Assembly: GCF_016086655.4 (NCBI RefSeq)
Contig: NC_052139.2
Location: 682,001-746,000, forward strand
From: Lepeophtheirus salmonis
Taxonomy: Eukaryota; Arthropoda; Copepoda; Siphonostomatoida; Caligidae
Direction: 5' to 3'
Length of the DNA stretch: 64,000 nucleotides
Part shown: one piece after another, positions 1 through 11,995 of the stretch
Layout: the number at the start of each line of letters is the position of its first letter
How positions within the stretch are numbered: the stretch's first letter is position 1
The notes under the pieces: generated by a model
Seen by the model: only the letters and a program-made list of their open reading frames with translations
Database searches by the model: none
What the model was told of the DNA's origin: nothing
Position numbers and translations under genes: made by a program

Positions 1-143
1 ATCTCCTCATAGGATGACGGCATGATGCTAACTGACAACTGTCAAGAATAACTTTCCTATTTGGTAATTGGTTTTTTATTTGATAATGTCGTCTTCAAGT
101 TATCAAGGTTTAAAGTAGGCAATAATTTGATCCCCGCTCCCTG
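1..143 (-). mobile_element. 5' end of a DD37D mariner-like element, cut by the window edge
   Basis: Read on the minus strand, this begins with the same terminal repeat as the element at 50801-52135 (CAGGGAGCGGGGATCAAATT), then follows that copy's 5' leader with scattered substitutions. A TA follows the end at 144-145, as expected for Tc1/mariner target-site duplication. The transposase start codon falls at 21-23, and the first seven codons (MPSSYEE) match the other copy before the window ends. Whether the rest is intact cannot be seen. The orientation is opposite to the 50.8-kb copy. Confidence 0.9.
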
Positions 144-145
144 TA

Positions 146-560
146 CTGTTAAAAATAAATGTAACTGGCCTTTTTCCAAAGTATGAGTATTTAAGAAATA
201 TATACATTAGGTCACAATCATTAACCGACTTCTCAAAATTTTGGGAGAAGTTGGTTGTGGTGATTTAAAAAAAGTGAAGATTTGAGTGTACGATTTATGA
301 CCTATTCTTTGATTTGTTAATTTTGAGTATAGATAAAGTCTGCTAAAAAATGTACTTGGATGCAAATATCCCAAACAATAATACAATTTTTTAATTATAT
401 TTAGCAGGAATTTCATTTTTTAGGGGTGGTAGATTTCATCAGAACATACTCAAATATACTTTTTTTAAGTACATAAGTAGATGTTTTGTTAATTTGTACA
501 ATTTAGAATCAACAAAAGTTTGATTTTATTCAGTTTTAATTCTAACATGATTTTCTTCAG
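146..560. other. AT-rich gene-free stretch
   Basis: No supported gene. The last 20 bases look like an intron end: a CTAAC branch-point match at 542-546 followed by a pyrimidine-rich run and AG at 559-560. Confidence 0.4.
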
Positions 561-653
561 GGTTTCTTTGGCTGCACAGGAAATAGTTGCTGGACGCATT
601 TGGCCGTGGGTTTTATTTTGCCCACAACTACTCTAAACAATCCACTTGGTTAA
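561..653 (+). CDS. possible short 3' terminal coding exon, unknown protein
   Basis: A pyrimidine-rich tract ending in TTTTCTTCAG, with a CTAAC branch-point match 15-20 bases upstream, precedes a 30-codon frame that ends in TAA at 651-653. The peptide is compositionally unlike the surrounding AT-rich noise: it has a Cys-Thr-Gly-Asn-Ser-Cys-Trp core near its start, then a hydrophobic stretch. This could be the last exon of a secreted peptide gene whose upstream exons lie outside or are unrecognised. No family was identified, and chance is a real alternative because only the acceptor, frame and composition support it. Confidence 0.2.
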   Translation, partial: GFFGCTGNSCWTHLAVGFILPTTTLNNPLG

Positions 654-1840
654 TGGATGAAGAATATTTCCTTATTTTTTAATATTAAGTAGAATACTTA
701 TCCTATTAAAATAAGATAAGTATGGTTTTCTGAGTAACTAACATATTACATAGCTAATGTTGTTTATACTGTTTAGAAAAAGAGAAAAATTGTCTCCATA
801 TAAAGCCTTTAAAATAAAATTTGTAAAAATGCAACATTATGTCATTTTTTCACATTTGCAATATATTTGCAACAACGGAAGGTTATAAGTAAGAAATTTG
901 CTTTTATTTCTGTTTGTTAATCCATGCACTAATTACTGTAATTTTATTCTTCATGTTTTTGAACTGAAAAATGATCAAATTACTCATGTCGAGGATTCAA
1001 AAAACCCTGTATCAAATTTGATAGGTGTGGCGTTATATCAATAAATAACATATCTAATATCAAATGAACTTTTTTGATGGATTTGACACAATTGTTAGTT
1101 CATCATCAATAACAGAGTGGATATCAATCATTGTCAGTTACATATAAAGTAAGTCTTGCAGTATCCCTGTTTGTATATTTCCAATGAGACAAATAACCCT
1201 ATAATATGAATTATTTTGTATTCAAGAAGCCTTAAATATTCTCAGGTCATATTTTCAACCATGACTAGATATAAATTCATATATAGTACTTTTTTTTTTT
1301 CATTGGATTATTCTGTTCAATAGAATTATAAATATTTTTTCTTTTATTAACTTTTTACTGCCTATATATTTTTTATATCTAACAAAATCATCCAAAATTT
1401 TATTTGATAGGTTAAATGCTAGGAAAGTTGTAAAAAAATATTTTTTATTGCCTAAATTAAACAGGGCCATATTGTCCTACAGGCCTACCACATATAAAAA
1501 ATAGTATTATTAAGCATTTAAGTAACTTCAAAAAACTTAAGTATTATCTACGTTACATTTTTTTATTAGCCCTTGGTTACAGATTTATAAAAATCTTAAC
1601 TATCCCTCTGAATTTAAATTTATGGCTACTAAATTTCACTATGCTTCTGAAATATTATGTTGAATTATTTGAAATTCTTTATTTATCTTGATAATGACTC
1701 GTTTAATATATATATTCGTATATTAAGAAATTTTAAATGGTGGTTTAGTGAATTGAATTAACTATTTTGGTGGCTTAAATTCTTTTTATTTTTGATGTTA
1801 GGACTATCAAACGTCGATCGAACGCAATACACACTGTCAG
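654..1840. other. AT-rich gene-free stretch
   Basis: Only short homopolymer runs (for example poly-T near 1290) and no stop-free frame with protein-like composition on either strand. Confidence 0.4.
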
Positions 1841-1913
1841 TTTTAGTTGGGGGATTTGTCAGCAGATCTGGTAAGGCACCCCTAGTCTTTATCTGGAGTT
1901 CAAAATTCACAGC

Positions 1914-2090
1914 TTAGAAAAGATAAAATCCATCCTGGAGAAAGTTCTTCTTCTTCCATGGGCCAATTCCTACTTCAAAGAAGATACTTAGACCTTTCAA
2001 TAAAATGGTGCTCCTTCTCATACGTCCAGTTTGACGCAGAGGTTGTGCAAGCCTCATCACCTTAGATTTTTTAGCTGGGGTTTTTGGCAT
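1914..2090 (-). other. 58-codon frame in a GC-richer island, unidentified
   Basis: A minus-strand ATG at 2090 opens a 58-codon frame ending at 1914-1916. It lies in a patch (about 1850-2155) clearly richer in G and C than its flanks. The start is basic (MPKTPAKKSKV) and the middle contains LRQTGRMRR and GPWKKKNFLQDG. Upstream and downstream codons also read as protein-like in other frames, which suggests a decayed coding fragment of a mobile element or a retrocopy. I do not recognise the family. Confidence 0.25.
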
Positions 2091-2155
2091 CTATCAAGTC
2101 TGAGTCATGAGTTTTGTAATCTGATGCATATTGGGGGACAGGCCCCGGAATTTTT

Positions 2156-3555
2156 TGTCACTTATTTGTAGATAGTCAAAAGTATTGATGTATAATTTTT
2201 GGTATCTAATAAATAATTTAAAAGATTATATATAATTATTCATTTCACAGTATTTTGGGCCCAACTTGTACATATGATTAATTCAAGTTTCAAATTATAG
2301 AAATAAATTCCCTCATACATAATCTTCTTACATAGCGATACAAAAGTACTTACAATATTTGTATAAAAGTTAATCACATTTTACAGCAAATAAAGGTTAC
2401 ATAAAAAGTTATGTGTATTTAGAGAAGATAAAAAATTAAATGTGAAACGTTAAAAAATAATAAACAAATTGATGAATTAAATATTTATTTTTTAATGAAG
2501 GTATATTTATGCTATAAACTACTCTATTAAATTACTTCGTATGTATTTTAATTGATGCTTGAAAACAATCACTTCTTCCCAGTCATTGAAGTATTTTTAC
2601 TTATACATTCAATTCCCTTACTTTTCCATCATAATTCTATTTTTTCAAACTTTCCTAGGGGGTTCAGTCTTCTAAAACACATCATTTGTTTCAGCCAAAT
2701 CTATGTTACACAACATTTTGAAAAAGTTGAGGTATTTGAGCAGTTGTATTCTTAACTCTAAATATCAAATCAGCTGTAGCTCTTGACTAGATAGCAGTTG
2801 CTGATTTAAATAGAAATTTTGTGACATTACTCGTTGTTTGTGAGTTTTTTAGATAGCTTTAATAGAAACAATCGTTTTGACGAATTTTTTAAGTTATTTC
2901 AATATTTTAAACAAGTCATTTTAAATTTGTCAAAAAAACGTTTAAAGTTAATGTCTTTTAAAAAAGGAGGGAAAAAATTGAAATAAATATGTTTTACGTA
3001 TATCTATGAACGTAATATTGATATTTTCCCCAATAATAATGAAAACAAGCCATTATTCAGCTGAAATAAATTTCTTCGAACCAACAGTGTTTTGGAAAGA
3101 CAACCTTAAATATTTATCCTTTAAATTAACTATTTTAGCGGAAAAACAAATAAAAACTGAGGTACTTTTCATATTCTTTCAAAACCATTAAAAATGTTGG
3201 TTTTTTAACCTTTACATTTTATTTTTTCAAGATTTTGATAAAATATAAGCACATATTTGCATTTAATATAAATATTTATAAAAATACACTAATTTTGTGT
3301 ATAAGTAATTGATTTTTTGCCCAATAGTAGGCTTTAACCTCTAAAAAGCATAAAAAGTTTTGAAAATTCAAATTATATTTTTTTGGAACTTTTTTAGTAA
3401 AAGTAAAATTTTTGTTACTTATATAATTGATTATAATAAGTAGAATATTTGGTTGAAAATATAAAAAAAAAAAGATTGTCATTACAACATTAGAAATAAC
3501 TATATAATAGTGTATTCTATAATCCCACGGCGTCCTTAAATAGAATTTTTTTGCC
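2156..3555. other. AT-rich gene-free stretch
   Basis: Frames of 60-70 codons exist (near 2.55 kb and 3.0 kb) but are Phe/Ile/Asn/Lys-rich, as expected from base composition alone. Nothing supported. Confidence 0.4.
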
Positions 3556-4085
3556 CTTCACTTGTACAACCTTAAGGCCATAGTGTATTTTGGATTTAAG
3601 AAGGGTTCTTTGATGCTCAGAGAAGTGGCTATAGAAGAATTTAACTTTATTCAGGCACCAGCAACCTAGAATATGTGTGCCAGGGTTTAATCTATCATAT
3701 TAGAAGGCTTCTTGTTACTTAGAAATGTGGCGGGAGTGTAGTTTAAACTACCTTGAGACCCAGTTTTTCACCTCCACAACCTTTGTTTCGGGGTGTATAT
3801 TGGGATATTAGTAGGTTCCTTGATAATCATGAAAGGGACGGCGGAGAAATTTAACTTGCCTTGTGTTCTGCAGTTCACCAACACAACCTGTGGACTGGGG
3901 TTCACTTTAGAATGGTGGAAGTGGTGTTTAGCGCCTAGAAAGACACCAAGTACTTCACCTGTATAATCTGAATCTGAACACAGTAGCAGTAGAATTTAAA
4001 CTGTATTATTGACCAGTACTTCACTTGTACAACCTGAGGGCTGTGGTGTACTTTGGCTTATGAGGAGGTGCCTATATAATGCCAT
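3556..4085. repeat. degenerate tandem array, about six units of ~105 bp
   Basis: The anchor TTCACTTGTACAACCT recurs in diverged form at 3556, 3656, 3767, 3874, 3954 and 4020, giving spacings of 100, 111, 107, 80 and 66 bases. Within units, similar blocks follow in the same order: a GGTGTATATTTGG-like block, an AGGTTCCTTGAT-like block and GAATTTAACT-like ends. The last two intervals are short, consistent with internal deletion. The array is richer in G and C than its surroundings. No coding frame runs through it. Confidence 0.7.
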
Positions 4086-5030
4086 TATATTAGTATACTC
4101 ATACTTATACAACCAAATTGAAAATAATTTTTAAAATTTTACTTTGCTTATTTTTGTTTTATTTCTTCTTAAAAAGAAGAGATCTTAATTCATTTTAAAT
4201 TATTTATGTCCCGGGCAGCGCTGGGCAAACCTTCTCTACTATATGCTTGAACAAATTAATTTTGATATTTCTTATTAAAGCTCTATTTGTAATTTATCTT
4301 ATTTAAAAAAAAAAACACATTATTACAACTCGTAATTCAAATCAACGGAGTATTGACTGATATATCATTCTTTTAGCACTCTGACATTGTTCATTCTTAC
4401 TATTACAACAAATAATAAAAGGTGTTTAAACCTATAAGTACACACAATAAATAAGTTCTCCTTCTACAAAAAGTTTTGCTGACTCAAGTCAATAAATATA
4501 TATATTATCATTTTTCGATAAAAACACTGTTTCTTTTATTTTATTCTTTATGTATTTGATGTCCATCAAATTGACTGCTCTATCTATCTCTCTCTCTCTC
4601 TCTTCAGATTATCCTAAAATTATAATTGTATAAAATATGAACTTAATGTCTGTGATATTTTTTTGTTCGAGGGAATGAAAAGAGTGTTTTATTGTCATTT
4701 TCTAAAGCTGTTCTCATTAAACTATCATTCTGGATGAAAGGACAACTAAAGTGAACATACAAGTACGAGTTATAAGTGTATGTAAGGCTGTCAAAATATT
4801 CTAAATCCTCGTGAGTGGGTATCAAAAAGAAATTAAAATGTTGGTAAGTTTGATTCAAGACATATATCTTGACTTATATCCTTTTGATAAAAGTCAGGCG
4901 TATTTTTTAACTTATCCTAATTTTTGGAGTTGGCAAACGAAAGAGTGCATTTTTTTTCCTCCTTATCTGTTGTCATTATTATTCCATTCCCCATGAGGAA
5001 TTTCCTTTTCTACTAGATACAACATATCAT
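4086..5030. other. AT-rich stretch with a (TC)n microsatellite
   Basis: A TC dinucleotide run lies at about 4586-4603. Otherwise no supported feature. Confidence 0.5.
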
Positions 5031-5830
5031 TTGCATGGTGTTCCTGAAAGACGGAGAGTAGATCTGAAGATTTTGCTGTGGTATGACAATTGTAATTGTA
5101 TTTGTTGGACGCAGGATAGAATGGAGGATACACGACTCATTAATTTTTGTACATGTTCTTTTTTATTTCCTTCTCACCCTCTCTTGGCACAGCTAATTTT
5201 AGCTGATTTAATGCAACATTATGATAGCTAAGCTGGGATCCTCCAAAAAATTACTACAATATTTCCAGGGTTACCATATTGGTTTGCAGTTTTTGTTTTT
5301 TTTAACATGTCCAAAATGAAAAGTTTCCTTCAATAATTGACAGAATAAATTGACGATATTATCTCTTCCTATGTCCTTGTTAAATTATTTTTCCCTCGTC
5401 ACATCTACTTGTAACTGATATAAGGAAGCAATATGATAGTTAAGCTACTCTCCCCCATGCAGTCTTCAAATGGTTATGGTTACTTTTTTAATTTTTGGTT
5501 TATTTTATCGTATAACGTCATTGGAGATCATTTTATAAGCTATAGTGCTCCTTGTCCTTTAATACATTTCCATTTTCAAAATAGGAAGGAATAGTTAATA
5601 AATATCTTGCATAAATTTTACATCCCTAATCGTAAGTTCCTCGTGGGTTTTCATAGTATATTTGAAGATAAAAACGGAGTAATTCTTGCTAATGCCCTTG
5701 CTTGATACAGAGTAGGAAGTGTTATTATTTAATTGCACTCATAGCTAGTTTAGCCACTCTTCTCCCAAACATTTTACAAAATGTTTATTTTACCAGATTA
5801 TTTATTGGTATTTTTTTTACAGACCAAATA
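5030..5830. repeat. unclassified dispersed repeat, possibly internally duplicated
   Basis: The block at about 5170-5320 (AGCTAATTTTAGCTGATTT, then GGTTACCATATTGG..CAG.TTT, then ACATGTCCAAAATG) resembles 47455-47580 in the same order and orientation. Within the region, diverged versions of a segment ending in ATGATAGCTAAGCT recur near 5221, 5435 and 5745, each preceded by a pyrimidine-rich CCTTGTT/CCCTTGC segment. This suggests two or three degenerate internal copies. Family unknown. Confidence 0.4.
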
Positions 5831-5864
5831 TGACTTTTAATTTACGACCCTATGTATACCTTGA

Positions 5865-6311
5865 ATGAGCTTGTACAAATTATGTTTTGTATTGAACATA
5901 TATTTTATATTTTTTTCATTTATGTATTGTGATGGTGAGCACATTATGGTAATAAGTAAAGAAAATTTGTTACACAACTGCAACTATATGGTTGACATAC
6001 ATGTATTAAAAGAAAATTATCATGTATTTTCTAAAACTAAAAAGAGGTTGGTCGGGCCTGCCATAGCTGATTATGACGTGTGGCCAAAAAAAATGATGAA
6101 TATTTTTTTCTTTTATCTAATGTTTATTACATTTGTACACTTAATCAATAATCGTCAATTTTTAAATACACATTATTTTTATAAACCCTTGGTATGTATC
6201 ACAAATGCATTGAAAATGGACACAAAAAAAATCACAGAAAAAAGAATGAAAAATTTCTTAAATTTATTTAAATTATACTCCTGTCAATCAAAAAATCTTA
6301 AATTAAATTAA
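5865..6311 (+). CDS. hypothetical 148-residue frame, unsupported
   Basis: This is the longest uninterrupted ATG frame in the window. The first 24 residues (MSLYKLCFVLNIYFIFFSFM...) resemble a signal peptide, and a second hydrophobic stretch lies near residues 77-92. The rest is Asn/Lys/Ile/Phe-rich, as AT-rich random DNA would give. A short GC-richer piece in the middle (coding KRLVGPAIADYDVW) is the only part that looks protein-like. There are no splice signals, promoter or family match that I can defend. It may be a chance frame. Confidence 0.15.
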   Translation: MSLYKLCFVLNIYFIFFSFMYCDGEHIMVISKENLLHNCNYMVDIHVLKENYHVFSKTKKRLVGPAIADYDVWPKKMMNIFFFYLMFITFVHLINNRQFLNTHYFYKPLVCITNALKMDTKKITEKRMKNFLNLFKLYSCQSKNLKLN

Positions 6312-6986
6312 GGTCTGAAACAATAACAAAAACATTTGATCATCTTATTTTTAATTCATCCCACAAATTTGAAATCAAGGCTTTATGATTCTATAAAATT
6401 ATTGACTGTTTGTATATTGGGATGTACTGTAATGTTAAAAGTTTGGAGTTTAGTATCGTTGGATAATTTTGATTTTATTCCTCTAAACAAAAAAATAAAC
6501 ATCAAACGTTCACAAAATGGTTCTTCATGGACACATTTTGATTTTAAAATCTGGAAAATGTCGAAAAGAAGGAAATTTTGATGTTATTTCATAAAAATTA
6601 TCGATTTGAATGTAGTTAGAGAAATATTATAAGAATATATATTTCATCAATAATACAATAATAAAAATCCTTTAACTTGCCTCAGAGGGTGAGTATTTTA
6701 GTTCCAAACATGCTGCAAATAAATAAATAATATATTTTGCTACCGCCTATAACCCGAATTGATTTTGACATTTTTCTTCATGTTTCAAATCTTTTGATAT
6801 GAATTGTTAAATAATTAAACATACTTTTGTTGTTCATTTTTGTTAATTTACAATTTTGGACAACAAAAGCTGTCAATTAAACTTTAAAAAATACAATCTT
6901 TTATTTATTATTCCTTAATTTCTAAGGTTGATTTGTTTTTATTTAAGCATATTTTTATATTCTATAAGTATGATTTTTTTCATCCA
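6312..6986. other. AT-rich gene-free stretch
   Basis: An 81-codon frame near 6.34-6.58 kb has no recognisable motif. Nothing else seen. Confidence 0.35.
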
Positions 6987-7345
6987 TTAGAAATATTTAA
7001 TTTTTTCTTCTTTTTTTTCGATAAAACTAATCCGTTGATTTTGAGGAATGACAACCGTGATAAAAGTCTCAGTAGCGTTGTTCAAATCCTTCATATTAAT
7101 AATAGAAGTATCCTCCCGATTGCGGTAAGATGTACAATACGGCTGTACACTGATATCTACCAAATCCCTTTCTCTTATGTCTCTCATTTTTGATATCTCG
7201 AATTGTCTATCTTTTTCCTTCAAAACTTGATATCACAGATAGTAGAACATGTTCAGAGTGCAGTTAATAAAGAAACTTTTGGTCCATACAATTGTTTGAA
7301 TAGTGTGTGAACTTCATACCAATTTATTATCGCTATGTTATATAA
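6987..7345 (-). repeat. unclassified coding-like repeat, copy A
   Basis: A minus-strand frame (6987-7223) encodes a peptide with the blocks DRQFEISKMRDIRERD, ISVQPYC and TSIINMKDLNN, then FITVVIPQ. The copy at 61.4 kb gives DRQFKISKIREIRDGSD, VRPY, TSIINIQDWNNG, then FIKVVIPQ, so similarity is at the protein level and not only in nucleotides. Upstream non-coding sequence (TTTTGGTCCATA, then GTGTGTGAACTT.ATACCA at about 7275-7325) is shared with the copy at 60.7 kb. Frame conservation between diverged copies suggests descent from a protein-coding mobile element or multigene family. The family is unknown to me. Confidence 0.6.
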
Positions 7346-10300
7346 TAATGAGTTTGATTGATCATTGACTCGTAGTTTCTTTTTGAAAGGTTATTAAAAA
7401 AGAGAATTAAATATTCATAATAAACAAAAATATATCACTTATAAGTAAATAACATGAAAAGCGGGATCCACGAGAGGTCGCCAGGGACTGTAAAAACTTG
7501 TGGCGCTGTGTGGTAGGGGTTATTCTTAAAAGTAGATTTGATTATGAATAATTGAATGTCATTAAATGTAGCTTTCAAATAAATAAGCCCTTAAATATTT
7601 TCCCAATTTATCTAGACCACCTTGTACACAATACACACTACAAGGTAAACTTTTTTTCTCACTTTAATTTATAAACCTACGTATATTCAAATGATGTTTA
7701 CTTCGAAAAACATTGTATATTCATTTACTTCTTTTATCAAACGATATTTGGCAATTCCTTCTTCTTAAAAATTATTACCTTCACTAAATATAAAAATGAT
7801 TTTCGTAGCCAAAATATTTTTATACCAAAATTTATTCAACTACACGGTGTATGTACTTTCCTTACAGGAAGTACTTCTTGAAATAGTTAGATATTTTTTC
7901 CTTGGTTGTTTAACGAATAATTTATAGAAAAAAATCAAAGTAAATGCATTAGTTATACTCTTTATGACTTCCAATGCCAACTTTAGCACACTATGAGACT
8001 ATAAATCAATATTTCAAATCATATTCAGTAGTAATCCAGTCGAATGAAATATTATTAAATTTTGAAACATATAGGTTGCTCTATTATTCATTAAACCATT
8101 TTTAAATCTTTAAATATTTTTGATGAGAAGACATATATAAATTGATTGAAGTATTGAGTAGCTTATGAAAACGGAGAATAATAGAGCATTTTTTTTATGA
8201 AGTTTTCTTTTATATTATTAAGGCAAAATTCATATTTTACCAGATGTATAATTACTCCTGACAAGCTAAGATTTTTTTTTCCGGTTAATAATAAAGCAAC
8301 AATTTTGAAATTCGCACAACATAAAAATAAAGCTATAAAATATGAAATCTCAACTTGTTTGCTCCAAGAGCTTTTTTAATCTGTCAAGTATAAGATATCT
8401 TATAATCTTTGATGCAGCTAAATAATGATGAATACATGGTCACAATTTGTTCCACTTCATGATAAGTACAGTGACAAGGAAAAGTAAGCATTTAATCAAG
8501 ACAGTGGTATGTTTAAGGCTAAGGATGGTTGGATTGAATGATTAGGTTTATGGAGGATCCCTATGTTTGTATATAAATGGATTTGTAAATATCTCAACTA
8601 ATTTAAGAAATAAAAAGGTTTATGTCCGCGTCTCTAAAATTTTAATTGTAAAACCGCAACCTGTATATATTACATGACTTAATTTAGCAATATTTAGATG
8701 ATTTTGAGAAAGTTAAAACTATCTCCTTCAGAATATGTCGAAGTGAACATTATTATTTCAATTTAGAATCAAAATTATAATTTTAAACATTAAACACTTC
8801 TAAACCTGTTCATAATTTTTTAAACTAAATATCCAGATAAATAAGAAATGGAAAAATAAAAATATTTTTTTTATACCTCAAAATAACAATTTCATTCTCA
8901 AAACAGAATCAAATGTTTCATATCTAAAAGGATACTATAACAATTGCATTATCCTACTAATCTTCAATATTACTAAATTGTATTTCTTTATTTCTAGAAG
9001 TGAGGAAACATGCCTACTTTTGGCATAGGCAGAGTTTAAAAAGGGGAGCAAAGGGGGGCATATTGTACATATTTACATACCAAGTATATAAACTAGAAGC
9101 TGTGTACAAGATGCGATTTTGTAATTTGTATAACTAAATTAAAGCAGTCCAATTTTTGACTATTTCAATAGAAAATACTAAAATATAAATATTCTGTGGG
9201 ATAATTAAGTACAAATGCCCGCATATGTATTGCTCATAAATACCTAACTGCCATGTCATTTTGTTTAAACTAAAAATTATATGACAGCAATAATGAATAG
9301 TTACTATTTAGAACTACCAATTTTGTAATAATTTATAAATTTAAAAACAAAGAAATTGAAACTTTTACAAGTTCATAAAACTATTTTATTTCTTTTCCCA
9401 ACAAAAATAATAGATTTTGATCGTTCTAATTTTAAGTTTAGTCTGATCAATTTTATTGATAAATTGGTGGTGATTACATTATGTGAATATAGTAAATATG
9501 ACGTCATATTAAGTTTAAAGTGTTTTTTATTTGTACAACATGTAGAGTGAGACCACAAAAATATATTTGCAGAAGATAAAAGAATGAAATTTGAAATGAG
9601 TTAAAAATTAATTAAACAAATGAATTGTTTACTGTAAAAGTTTGCTTTATCATTGATAAAAAAAACATTTGCAAAAATGACAATATTTACAAAGATAAAA
9701 TAATAAAATGTAAAGAATGGACTTTCGAATTATATTAACTTTAATTCTAATCTGTAAATAACATATATATTAAAAAAGCATAGTTTGTATTTCCCAATAT
9801 ATTAAAACGAGTAACCAAGTCCACCTTATATAATACTCCATGCTTACATATTTTGATCTAAGAAATAACATTTTAGTCTTCTATAAATAATATGGAACGA
9901 GCATACAGAGTGCACTTCACATAGTACTCTCTGATGTAAATTATATACATAATATTAATATAAGAAATTATTATACATTTCTATTCATGAAATATTGCAG
10001 GTGTGAACATTTTTAACAAGAGCGAGGTCTCTGTATGTTTTTGTTATTGATATCTTACTTAAATCATAATCATTGTGTAGTTTCAGTAGATGTTAAAAAT
10101 TGAATGAAATATAAACGCTGGTATGTAATAATACTCTTTTTTAGTGAACTCAATAGAGTTTAGAGTATTCATCTGTCATCCCAATATAATTTTTTTTTTC
10201 GCGATCTCTAATAATTACTACTTAATTCTTGAGGACAGAACACAAATTAATTGATATAAGTATTGAATACTTTTCTAAGATAAACAATTATACCCAACGC

Positions 10301-10670
10301 TTCATTCGCCCTGACAATGATAGGTACTACTTCTAGTAGGTTACTAAAGTTAATACTAATTTCTGGAATAAATCTTTAAAAGTTTCTTTAACTACAAAAT
10401 TATTTGCAGAAAAATTGTCATCAGTAAAAAATTAATATCAAATGCAAAAAGTTGCCCAAAATTGTATTATATATTTACTTATTCATCTACCAATCTCTGT
10501 CATCTACAGATAGAAATAACCCATATAAGGATCCGTAGATATTTTTAACACATATGTTGAGCATAGATTTCAGCCATCAAAGCTACCAATGTAAAAAATG
10601 GTTTTAGGAATCTTTGCTGAAAATCTTATTACGCAATGCAACTTTGACCAACATACAAGTATTGTAATAC
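7346..10670. other. AT-rich gene-free stretch
   Basis: A small GC-richer patch at about 7463-7530 and a G-rich run at about 9041-9059 stand out, but neither carries a usable frame. No gene supported. Confidence 0.4.
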
Positions 10671-10674
10671 ATTC

Positions 10675-10970
10675 GATTCAAACGATTGATTGAATCCCAT
10701 GGTCCATTGACTCTCAATCATTGATTGATTACCCCCTTTTCCTTTTTAAACATTATCTTCCATCTTATTATATAATGACGGTTGTGATTATTACAACGGT
10801 TTTAACAGCGATTTCAGCCAATGGTTGAAACATCCTCATAATTATTAATTAATCAACACTTAATCAGTGCAATTCATTGCAAATAATTAGATATTATACA
10901 TTTTAAAATTGGCATTATACGAATGGGAATCTTGATTAAATGGTATTTCATTATGAGTCACGGTAATGTT
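10675..10970. repeat. dispersed repeat, copy 1 of 2
   Basis: Similar in the same orientation to 20085-20360. Shared landmarks in order: AAACGATTGATT, TCTCAATCATTGATT, GGTTGTNATTATT, TTTTAA.AGC.TTTCAGCC, then CATCCTCATAATT and finally CATTATGA.TCA. No protein-like frame. A non-autonomous transposon is plausible, but I could not define terminal repeats. Confidence 0.65.
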
Positions 10971-11329
10971 TTTTAATCTACCGCAAGGTATATGTCTATA
11001 CTGCACAACAAATTGGAACGGAGCATAAGCTCTTCAAAAGTGTATCTTTGAATTTACGGAAGTTTATAACCTGTCTTGTGGTCCCACTTCATACACAAAT
11101 CCTGTTTGGCGCAGGTATAAAGGAGGATTATTATATTGTCACTTATCTGCAAATGGGAAAACTATCAACGGATCCTTAAATGGGCAGACCCAATCACTGA
11201 ATTGATTTAAATGTAGTATAAATGGTGGCAATTATCCTGAAAGTGTCAAATTTCCTTTAGAAAATCCTCAGCACACCTTGTACTCATATACAGGGTTGAT
11301 CTTATCTAGTGTTACACGTATTATTATTT

Positions 11330-11995
11330 TATATTTGGAATGATATTGCTGCAAAATCACAAAGGAGGACAAAAAGACATCTTATGTGTGAAAAAAGCAA
11401 GCTGACACAAGGAAAAAAAGCAAGGAAGATTCTAAATTTTCTTTAGAACAAAGTTTTGTTTTCTTTTTATGGAAAATTTTTCAACGTATATGCCATAAGT
11501 AACACACACTCTATATCTCCACTCAAGATTCAGACAATCTGTTTTGGCTTCAGTGAGACATGTCTTCAGAATCCAGCTGGAACTATGGGCTTGCCAGTTT
11601 TTGAGTCTCCCCTCCTATTTTTGTGAAGAGCAGCTCAATAAAGATACTTAAGAATAAGAAAGTGCTAGCCGGTATCTCAGAAAGTTTGGGGACAAATTTG
11701 TTTTAACTCAAGACGGAGCTCTGTGTCATTGCACCAATAAGACCAAGGACTTTCTGACAGTCAACTTTCCGGACTTTTGGTACTCAGCATGTGTCTGCCG
11801 TTCTCTCAAGACACAAACCTCACTACATAGGTGAGGAGAGGGTATGTGCTACTCGTCATAGGATTGCCCAGTCTCTAAAAGCTTTCATCAAGAAGGAGAA
11901 GACCAGCTTCAGTCTGACTATATAGTCAAAGTATTTAAGGACTTAGATTGAGGGAACTATTAGATCTAAGGGCACATATATTGAATATAAATTGT
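11330..11995 (+). pseudogene. decayed mariner-like transposase, N-terminus absent
   Basis: Readable in shifting frames. A middle region (about 11390-11500) contains remnants of the usual hinge and first-Asp segment, with the Phe-Ser-Asp-Glu-Lys motif degraded. At 11691-11780 an in-frame block contains TQDGALCH, the second catalytic Asp motif, followed by NKTKDFLTVNFPDFW. The third-Asp segment is missing, and the sequence resumes with EERVCATRH...SLKAFIKKE at about 11830-11905, ending in a GTYIE-like C-terminus near 11970-11985. Multiple stops and frameshifts make it non-functional. The N-terminal DNA-binding domain is not detectable upstream. Confidence 0.75.

Noticed and set aside
7463..7530. 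GC-richer patch as an old retrotransposon end
   Set aside because: The only readable frame is short, and a resemblance to a known element tail was too vague to defend.
9041..9059. G-rich run as a possible quadruplex or regulatory site
   Set aside because: Too few G runs and no adjacent gene.
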